Shown piece after piece: positions 16,801 to 21,293 of a DNA stretch of 21,293 nucleotides. A program made the position numbers and the translations under genes. The notes under the pieces were generated by a model. It did not search any database. It had not been told where the DNA came from and saw nothing but the letters and a program-made list of their open reading frames with translations. This DNA is from CALHKP01 sp963558075 (GTDB taxonomy: Bacteria; Bacillota; Clostridia; Peptostreptococcales; Anaerovoracaceae): assembly GCA_963558075.1 (NCBI GenBank), contig CAUWFN010000003.1:1-21293 (forward strand), read 5' to 3'. How positions within the stretch are numbered: position 1 is the first letter of the stretch; every line of letters begins with the position of its first letter.

Positions 16801-18287
16801 TCATCTCGAACTTTTGCGTAGAACGGATTGCTTTCATTTGCAGGAAGAACAAAATCCTTCGTCACAGCATCCTGAGCCTTATTCTCGCCTTTGATTGCAT
16901 CAAATAAAAGCTTAGGTGTTATCGCATCTAGCACGTTAACAGACGCTGACTTATCACCTTTTACTGTAAGCTTCAGATCAAAATTTTCTTTCACAGAAGG
17001 ATCGTATCTATCCTCCAAAGTCATGCTTATTAAAACATCTGTATCCTCTGCAGGCTTTGATATTAGCTTGACTCCCGACGGAGCACTATCTCCTGATGCA
17101 GGAACTGAAAGAATATCAGGTCTTGAACTTTTATCGAATGTAACCTTAACATCATGAGGATAGTATGATGCGCTTTTCCATGTAAGTGCACCTGCATCAC
17201 TTACTGCTATGTAAGCTGGGTGCTTTGCAACAGGAAATACAAGATCTGATGTAATGCTTGAAGCTGATTTGTTCTTACCTTTCATAGAATCAAAGATTCC
17301 AGCTTTCACATAATCAAAACTGCCCATAATCTTTTCGCCGGGAACTACTGTAAGTGTAAGAGTTTCTGTCTTTTCGGCAAGGTCTGAAAAATCATTTTTG
17401 CCTGTCAGCTTGTATGTGAGAACTACCTGCTTTGCCGGTTCGTTGTCTGCTGCAACAGGTCTTTTCATAAGTCTAAGGCGTCTTTCCTCTTTTCCTGTAT
17501 TTACAGGAATATATTCTGGCGCACTACTTGATACCCACTCTATCTGCACATTTGCTTTTGGTGATGGATAGTATGAGTTTGATCTAAAAGTGACCTCTTT
17601 TGTTTCCGGATTAACATATGCAAAAAACTTCTCGCCGTTTTCTACAACACCCTTAAGGCTATCTGTAATCTGGTCAGCCGATTTGTTCTCACCCTTCACT
17701 GCCTCGAAAATACTTGCAGCTGTCACATAATCAAAAGGATTGAACTTTGGTGTAACTGGATTTTCCGGAATTTTTACAGGCTCTTTTTCTTTTTCGTAGT
17801 TATCAGTATAGTGCCAAATTATCTGCTCTCCATCTGAAACTACACGCTTGTCACAGTAAACGTCTGGGTATTTTCCATCTACTGCATACATCCATCCTGA
17901 TTTTTCTCCATTAGAAAATTCGCTGAGAACATCGCCGGACGGAAGCCTAATGCCGCTGACATAGGAAGTTCCTTCCTTATATACAATCTCATATCCTGTG
18001 CTCTGAACGGCTGTCTCTAGCACATCCTTTACCGTTGCACCTTCCGCAACTGTTATCTGTTTTTCTAGAATCCATGCCGGAAGGTTTCCTTCTGCCATCG
18101 AATGTGAAGCCTCTATATCACCGTGAACTTCATCGCCAAACAGGCTGAAGTTTACAGTAACAGTCTTTGCATTTTCCCTCTGACCGGCAAAAGCAAAGCT
18201 ACTTCCAAAAGCAGAAAAAATCATGAAACACGCAAGCAAAAGCGCAAGATGCTTTCGTAACGGTTTCTTCTTCGTTTTACTTTTCAT
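13815..18287 (-). CDS. Cell-wall-anchored surface protein with transcobalamin-like (DUF4430) domain
   Basis: A 1490-residue secreted protein. In order: signal peptide (about 1-35); a DUF4430/transcobalamin C-terminal-like beta-grasp domain (about 40-165, with GWMYAVDG and DGEQIIWHY); at least six Ig-like repeats of about 120 residues, each starting with a FDxxKGxN-type motif (near 193, 331, 461, 583, 838 and 1137), plus a degenerate one at about 705-818; two cadherin-like beta sandwiches (about 963-1060 and 1250-1345); a Pro-rich stalk with four 14-residue repeats; and a sorting signal with VQTGD, a hydrophobic segment and RRKKNA. Repeats at 450 and 573 are near-copies. The start is the ATG at 18287; an upstream GTG would put 34 hydrophilic residues before the signal peptide. 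The DUF4430 fold is the cobalamin-contacting beta domain in intrinsic factor, and a B12 riboswitch precedes the gene, so corrinoid capture is the favoured role. Confidence 0.88.
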   Translation of the reverse strand: MKSKTKKKPLRKHLALLLACFMIFSAFGSSFAFAGQRENAKTVTVNFSLFGDEVHGDIEASHSMAEGNLPAWILEKQITVAEGATVKDVLETAVQSTGYEIVYKEGTSYVSGIRLPSGDVLSEFSNGEKSGWMYAVDGKYPDVYCDKRVVSDGEQIIWHYTDNYEKEKEPVKIPENPVTPKFNPFDYVTAASIFEAVKGENKSADQITDSLKGVVENGEKFFAYVNPETKEVTFRSNSYYPSPKANVQIEWVSSSAPEYIPVNTGKEERRLRLMKRPVAADNEPAKQVVLTYKLTGKNDFSDLAEKTETLTLTVVPGEKIMGSFDYVKAGIFDSMKGKNKSASSITSDLVFPVAKHPAYIAVSDAGALTWKSASYYPHDVKVTFDKSSRPDILSVPASGDSAPSGVKLISKPAEDTDVLISMTLEDRYDPSVKENFDLKLTVKGDKSASVNVLDAITPKLLFDAIKGENKAQDAVTKDFVLPANESNPFYAKVRDDGSFDKWWANPRDSQVEVKITETDHPELVKVATDTLKITKFPTKDTTVNLTFKLKDLKNSENEKTVKLPVVLKSSESKVLNAITPQLLFDAIKGENADKGEISKQLSLPKDANESNPFYARVHEDGSFDRWWGSERTSQVKVELKDTDHPELIKVGTDTLEIIKFPEERTDVKLNFVASETANPEAKKNVTVTITLRSQGEIDAEKNTAAELEGYLNKYLKPEYISYSQMKKPGVSFADDYAKDNVRYTFNLPNIVSLENLPWKEVKANVTADKAQDMNVKYKYTCEPVRADVGGKTKEVTLTYTLTKNGISVSRDFVVKIPALTEAEIDEELSLLKEAKENLFDGLKGSNFDADNVTDSLKDTLYEVRYGENGELEWAENSRETLYCGLHFPSNEGWDVQYVSGDKGLFDSVNMVLKNRPKEDTRVVATHSIESMQLQRYAELYKDNEKLQKLKEQDVSIEFTVRKVNADMEKLTVAGKDIKTSIGEGEKSYSVLTEKTLEEADIKAVPVNKGASVLIAGTDVTGKFTSKLALENGFCRFTVSVSDEDSKNAGTKVTNNIQVTVASREYLENEIAKLPDDSKDATRADVEKASELWNQYHGLDKADKASIKGHEKLEAYEGVIADPLSVSRKDVEKTAAKLFDGIKGANIDPENVYTDFEEVSYAKIGSDNITWSKDAKGSDVRIDWISSSAPEYVNVHNGNDFETGYVEAFKISKRPQGKSLPVTFKAKLTHLRDSQVTKDVEISFVLREYTGNLKALSIDEIEKFALVEGQSDYVIEKPEILESVTLRFAPEIPNAEVTVNGQKAKDGVSKVDVKGDETTVKIVVNDGVKNTLNDKWAEKEYTLVFKNEEGKPDPGPQPGPDPEKPEPPVPAPDPDPEKPEPPVPAPDPDPEKPEPPVPAPDPDPEKPEPPVPAPDPNPEKPVTPSGGDTDVPGSQGENAGGNGNQGQNPPVGQNSQDGAVQTGDTSDMNLPVLLVSVCGLGILAIRRKKNA
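14043..14220 (-). repeat. 42-bp tandem repeats encoding the Pro-rich stalk
   Basis: About four copies of a 42-bp unit encode the 14-residue repeat DPEKPEPPVPAPDP, followed by a divergent unit. Copies differ mainly at third positions. Stalks of this type span the peptidoglycan in sortase-anchored proteins. The array could change length by slippage or recombination. Confidence 0.9.
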
Positions 18288-18329
18288 TTCCCCTTTTCTT
18301 TCCTTTCCTCGTAATTTTGAACATTTGCT

Positions 18330-18376
18330 AGGCTCTAGGTCTCCCCTGGGGTTCAGGCCAGGCTCTAGGTCTCCCC
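18330..18376 (-). repeat. 17-bp direct repeats in the surface-protein leader
   Basis: AGGCTCTAGGTCTCCCC occurs at 18330-18346 and 18360-18376, a period of exactly 30 bp, between the riboswitch terminator and the ribosome binding site. It is GC-rich compared with its surroundings. Read on the minus strand in frame with the gene it would give two RGDLEP units, but no supported start codon precedes it. Confidence 0.8.
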
Positions 18377-18433
18377 GCTCGTCCTCCACATCCGCAAATA
18401 TATGAGCAAGTCTTAGAAATCTTTCAAAACAAT

Positions 18434-18461
18434 AAAAAAGAGCTGCATAAAAATGCAGCCC
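18434..18461 (-). terminator. Riboswitch-controlled intrinsic terminator
   Basis: On the minus strand GGGCTGCAT pairs with ATGCAGCTC around TTTT (plus 18440-18461; 9 bp, one G-U), followed at once by TTTTTT (18434-18439). It lies directly 3' of the cobalamin riboswitch and about 150 nt before the surface-protein ATG. The flanks AGAAATCT and AGATTTCT (18471-18478, 18415-18422) can also pair around it. It is the expected expression platform: termination when B12 is bound. Confidence 0.85.
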
Positions 18462-18480
18462 GTATATTGCAGATTTCTAT

Positions 18481-18672
18481 TTGCCGATCCTCCGTCAGAA
18501 ATAAGCCTGTTTCACGCATGTTTCTGACTTACGGCTGTACTCCTCCTTCCTGCATAAGCTTATATGCAAGACTATGGTACAGGTCCGATTACAGTGGCGG
18601 GACCGTGCAGGACTTAAACCTGCTTCCATCTTAGCCATCCTAGAGCTTTAGGATAGAACGCAAAACTATGTT
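18481..18672 (-). ncRNA. Cobalamin (B12) riboswitch
   Basis: Minus-strand RNA with the hallmarks of the cobalamin family. It has the conserved CGGTCCCGCCACTG (18592-18605), preceded by the helix GCAGG/CCTGC (18607-18623) and by ATCCTA/TAGGAT (18637-18654). A B12-box-like AAGTCAGAAACATGC lies at 18516-18530. Between them is an extension stem CTGTAC/GTACAG (18535-18540 with 18577-18582) containing a second hairpin. Together with the terminator that follows, this is a complete transcriptional OFF switch for the surface-protein gene. I did not try to assign the adenosyl- or aquo-cobalamin subclass. Confidence 0.9.
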
Positions 18673-18685
18673 CAATTATAAAGGT

Positions 18686-18694
18686 ATTATATCA
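18686..18694 (-). promoter_or_regulatory. Extended -10 promoter of the riboswitch leader
   Basis: The minus strand reads TGATATAAT; TATAAT is at 18686-18691. No good -35 box is seen at 17 bp. A start near 18679 places the riboswitch at the very 5' end of the transcript. Confidence 0.6.
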
Positions 18695-18699
18695 CACTT

Positions 18700-18850
18700 T
18701 CTCAGTAGGCGTAACCCCCTTAGAGGCTTGACATAAGCTAGCATAGTGAGTCAGTTTCCTGATTCGTGCTGTAAAGTGATGTGGCCTTTTACTGCACAGT
18801 TCCGGGTTTTCTCGTTTTCTGCTGTAAAAGGCGTCATGCCTGGCACGCAC
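18700..18850. other. Non-coding stretch with nested inverted repeats
   Basis: No gene is visible. GCCTTTTAC (18784-18792) is inverted at 18824-18832 (GTAAAAGGC), and a third, diverged relative (GTGCTGTAAAG, about 18767-18777) can pair with the first. TTTCCTGATTCGTGCTGTA (near 18755) recurs with one change near 18897. This may be debris of an older element. Confidence 0.45.
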
Positions 18851-18987
18851 CTACAAAAGCACCCGTAAACAAGTTAAGTCTACGGGTGTTTTTCTATTTC
18901 CTGATACGTGCTGTATTTCCCCTGTCCTGTTACTTGCTATAAGTCACAAGACCTTGGCATCGAAATACTTTTTTACATTTATGCGTT
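18851..18987. repeat. Diverged direct repeat, copy 2, with terminator
   Basis: Second copy of the sequence at 13683-13823, in the same orientation, just after the EamA-type gene. Its terminator stem is longer: AAAAGCACCCGTA (18855-18867) with TACGGGTGTTTTT (18881-18893), 13 bp with one G-U. It probably ends the transporter transcript. The codons equivalent to the surface protein's last two residues and stop (AAC GCA TAA) are preserved although no such gene is attached. Confidence 0.8.
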
Positions 18988-18995
18988 TTCCATTC

Positions 18996-19925
18996 TTACT
19001 CCTTTTGGCTCAAGACTACCCCAGCAAACATGATTGCACAACCTAGATACTCAACAAGCGACATGATTTCCTGATAAAAAATCATGCCTGCAATCAGCGA
19101 AAATACTGTCTCTGTCGACATCAAAATAGCTGCTCTTGCCGGAGGCGCATACCTTTGACCTACCACCTGAAAAGTATAGCCAAGTCCGCACGAAAAAATT
19201 CCCGCATATAGCAGTGGAATCAAGCTCGCCTTGATTGCCGCAAATGTCACATCGCTGAAAATAAGCATTAAAGGAAGACATATTAGCCCCACTATCACAA
19301 ACTGATAATATGAAAGCTTGACCGGATCCACCCTGTGAGCCCATTTGTCTACAGCTAGCACCTGAAGCGAAGCCATAACCGCAGCTCCCACCATGCACAA
19401 ATCGCCGAAGCCAAACCCGCTAAGTCCGTCGGTAAAACAAAGCAAATAAACACCTACCATAGTTACCGCAACCGAAAGCCAAACTCTCCTAGATATGCGC
19501 TTACCCGAAAGCCTCTCCAACAGAGGTATGATTGGAATATATAAAGCAGTAATAAACGCTGCCTTTCCAACTGTTGTATAAGGAATTCCAAACTGTTGAA
19601 ACAAAATTAGGCATGTCAAAAAAATTCCGCACGGAAGCGCGGCTCTCCAGTACATTCTTTCCGGCACAACCTCAAATTCCGGTGAAATTCTCGCTTCACC
19701 TGATAAGCCCGTTTCCCCTGATGTAGCGAGCGCCTTTGATGCTTCTGCCTTTGCGCGCAGCTGTTTTGTTCGCCATAAAATAAGTGGAAACATCGAAACC
19801 GCACCAAGAAAACACCTTATAGTCGTAAAGCTGAACGCATCTAGGCTGTCCATCCCCTCTTTCTGTGCAATTAGGGCAAACCCCCATATCGCCGCCGATA
19901 AAAGCAAATAAATTGTTCCCTTCAT
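18996..19925 (-). CDS. EamA/DMT-family transporter
   Basis: A 309-residue membrane protein with about ten hydrophobic segments in two homologous halves, the layout of the drug/metabolite transporter (EamA) superfamily. The N-terminus (AAIWGFALIAQKEGMD) and the second-half segment (LLYAGIFSCGLGYTFQVVGQ, then A-AILMSTETVFSLIAG) fit EamA domains. Members export or import small metabolites; the substrate cannot be inferred. An unusual hydrophilic insert (about 52-93) lies between TM2 and TM3, rich in Ala, Lys and Glu. The ATG at 19925 follows GAAAGGG. No link to the B12 locus beyond adjacency is evident. Confidence 0.88.
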   Translation of the reverse strand: MKGTIYLLLSAAIWGFALIAQKEGMDSLDAFSFTTIRCFLGAVSMFPLILWRTKQLRAKAEASKALATSGETGLSGEARISPEFEVVPERMYWRAALPCGIFLTCLILFQQFGIPYTTVGKAAFITALYIPIIPLLERLSGKRISRRVWLSVAVTMVGVYLLCFTDGLSGFGFGDLCMVGAAVMASLQVLAVDKWAHRVDPVKLSYYQFVIVGLICLPLMLIFSDVTFAAIKASLIPLLYAGIFSCGLGYTFQVVGQRYAPPARAAILMSTETVFSLIAGMIFYQEIMSLVEYLGCAIMFAGVVLSQKE

Positions 19926-19976
19926 TTATCTAAACCCTTTCTATGATTAATTCTTTTGCTGTCAGACCAACGATAT

Positions 19977-20005
19977 ATTCTATCATATTGTCACATCAAA
20001 GTGAA
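19977..20005 (-). promoter_or_regulatory. Probable promoter of the EamA-type gene
   Basis: Minus-strand TTCACT (20000-20005) and TAGAAT (19977-19982) lie 17 bp apart, matching four and five of six consensus bases. Confidence 0.45.
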
Positions 20006-20129
20006 TACGGGCTCCTAAATTACCCTGCAACACGACACGACGACGCCCTCTAAATCGGTATCCAAGTTCCATACAAGCTAGCATCCAGAACGCCCGTAAA
20101 TTTTCAGCAAATTATTTTTGCAATAAAAT

Positions 20130-20157
20130 ACCCGAAAATCTCACAAGACCTTCGGGT
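20130..20157 (-). terminator. Terminator after the XRE-regulator gene
   Basis: ACCCGAA pairs with TTCGGGT (20130-20136, 20151-20157), followed on the minus strand by ATTTTATT. The loop contains AAGGTCTTGTGA, a 12-mer also found in direct-repeat copy 2. Confidence 0.7.
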
Positions 20158-20181
20158 TTTCCGTTCACCAGCACGAAATTC

Positions 20182-20664
20182 CTACCATAGCGCCAGCATC
20201 AGAATATACAAAATCACCCTAACTGCATTAACTACAATACTCACAGTGCTCAAAATTTTTACAAATTTGTTTCGTTGAGCCGGCTCCGTTCGTTTAACGA
20301 ATGTCGCCACAATAAGCCCTATACCGTACGGAAGGATCAAAGACAGCCCTGCAAGAATCAGCATAATGCCGTCCTTTGAATCTCTACCCTCTGTAGGCTT
20401 ACTAACTCTAGCATCCTCAGGCATAGCACCCGCTCTATCTTCAGTATTGTCCTTAACTTCTGCGCATGCATGATTTCCCGCAAGCTCATCAATAGAAACA
20501 CCAAAAATTCTGCTAAGGCTCATGAGATTTACCATATCCGGATAATTCTCACCCTTTTCCCATTTAATGATAGTCTGCCTGCTTACAGCAAGCTTTTCGG
20601 CAAGCTCAGCCTGCGACAGATTAAATTCTTCTCGCTTTGTGCGCAAGTTATCTTTGAATTCCAT
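20182..20664 (-). CDS. XRE-family regulator with two C-terminal membrane segments
   Basis: A 160-residue protein. The N-terminal helix-turn-helix (about 5-61) has the XRE/HTH_3 pattern LSQAELAEKLAVSRQTIIKWEKGENYPD. A polar linker (about 65-97) leads to two hydrophobic segments (about 98-123 and 134-158), so it is probably a membrane-tethered DNA-binding regulator, a layout frequent in Firmicutes. The ATG at 20664 follows AAAGGAG at 9 bp. An in-frame ATG 24 codons upstream lacks such a site. Its targets are unknown, but the palindromes just upstream suggest that it, or a relative, controls this promoter. Confidence 0.88.
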   Translation of the reverse strand: MEFKDNLRTKREEFNLSQAELAEKLAVSRQTIIKWEKGENYPDMVNLMSLSRIFGVSIDELAGNHACAEVKDNTEDRAGAMPEDARVSKPTEGRDSKDGIMLILAGLSLILPYGIGLIVATFVKRTEPAQRNKFVKILSTVSIVVNAVRVILYILMLALW

Positions 20665-20763
20665 ATTAACAAACTCCTTTCGCCTGCCAATTCCTCTAGC
20701 TAATACATATTCAGCAAAGCTCTTATGCTTCATCATCCAACAAAGTCGCTTCTCCCTAAATCC

Positions 20764-20836
20764 ATTATATGATAACTCATGTAAAAATGAAAGTTATGAA
20801 AGCATTACATCATGTACGAACTTGTTTACATGTAAA
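20764..20836 (-). promoter_or_regulatory. Regulator promoter with three ATGTAA-type sites
   Basis: A minus-strand TATAAT (20764-20769) has only a weak -35 match. CATGTAAA (20778-20785) lies between the two boxes. Upstream are TACAT-c-ATGTA (20806-20816) and the perfect 12-bp palindrome TTTACATGTAAA (20825-20836), with centres about 20 bp apart. These look like operators of the XRE regulator. Confidence 0.6.
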
Positions 20837-20913
20837 TATCGCGAAGATCCTAGTCGCAGAAACACTTAGCTCAACCCATATACAGCATAATTTAGCATGA
20901 TTCATTTTATTAT

Positions 20914-21217
20914 GTATGCAGTTTTTCAACATCCAGCAAAACTGCATCCCTTTTTTTCTACTCATTTGAAGCATATTTTATATAAACTTAGTTTATGCTT
21001 CCACACATAGCGATGAAAAAGGATGCATTTTCCAAGAAATCTCAAGATATGCATCCTTTTTTCCACTGTCTATTGGAAGCAGATTTACGGATTTTTTTAA
21101 ATCTGCTTCCATCACCACCCTTAAAATCGGAAGCAGATTTTGGCATTTCCTGATTTATGCTTCAATTTATTCCAAAAAACAGTATGCATATTTCTATTTA
21201 ATTGAAAATATGCATCC
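20914..21217. repeat. Array of six 36-bp hairpins with 17-18 bp spacers
   Basis: Six inverted repeats, each spanning exactly 36 bp, at 20914-20949, 20967-21002, 21021-21056, 21075-21110, 21129-21164 and 21182-21217. The left arm consensus is G(G/T)A(A/T)GCA(G/T)ATTT, the right arm is its reverse complement, and the 12-bp centre varies. Arms pair over 6 to 12 bp. Unit 4 pairs perfectly over 12 bp and unit 3 extends to 13 bp by including flanking A/T. This accounts for most of the gene-free right end, 20837-21293; I see nothing else definite there. Confidence 0.88.
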
Positions 21218-21293
21218 ATTTCTATCAAAAGGCGTGAATCACCAAGATCACTTCACCTTCGCAATTCCCATGTGCACTCTAAACAGTACTCGC

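Noticed and set aside
18288..18389. N-terminal extension of the surface protein (34 residues from a GTG)
   Set aside because: It would put a hydrophilic tail before a clear signal peptide and lacks a ribosome binding site.
20914..21217. CRISPR array or series of simple terminators
   Set aside because: Units share only their arms and spacers are 17-18 bp, too short for CRISPR. Only units 1 and 3 have T-runs after the stem.

Overview
The window looks like a chromosomal segment of a low-to-mid GC Gram-positive anaerobe of the class Clostridia, perhaps near the Mogibacterium / [Eubacterium] (Family XIII, Anaerovoracaceae) group. Evidence for this is the greA-lysS pair, the PLP-dependent alanine/ornithine racemase-like protein, a sortase-type surface protein with a Clostridia-style TGD sorting signal, strong GGAGG ribosome binding sites and intrinsic terminators. 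The genus is inference only. All protein genes but one lie on the minus strand, so transcription runs mostly right to left.

Layout from left to right. Positions 1-148 are non-coding with short tandem repeats. Next is greA-lysS (149-2242) behind a near-consensus promoter and a structured leader. A two-gene unit (2449-7109) joins a 1190-residue protein made of two complete AMP-forming acyl-CoA ligase modules to a racemase-like protein through a 7-bp overlap. deoD (7191-7898) follows. An NhaC-type antiporter (8040-9401) is translationally coupled to an unrecognised cysteine/acid-rich protein (9401-10219). A CNNM/CBS ion-transport protein (10527-11849) has a long leader. The only plus-strand gene, an AAA ATPase with a DUF4143-type C-terminus (12328-13680), is preceded by six 14-bp repeats at an exact 33-bp period. 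A 1490-residue cell-wall-anchored surface protein (13815-18287) follows, then an EamA/DMT exporter (18996-19925), a membrane-anchored XRE regulator (20182-20664) and, at the right end, an array of six 36-bp hairpins.

The clearest functional story is at 13815-18700. The surface protein begins with a transcobalamin/intrinsic-factor-like (DUF4430) domain, and its leader carries a recognisable cobalamin riboswitch followed by an intrinsic terminator. This predicts a B12-repressed, wall-anchored corrinoid-capture protein. The gene is bracketed by two diverged direct-repeat copies of its 3' region, so it may be a cassette that can be lost or duplicated.

Two non-coding arrays deserve most attention because gene content does not explain them. 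One is the 33-bp-period array before the ATPase gene, where one repeat supplies the -35 box of the likely promoter. The other is the right-end array, in which six exactly 36-bp inverted repeats sit 17-18 bp apart and paired arm positions change together.
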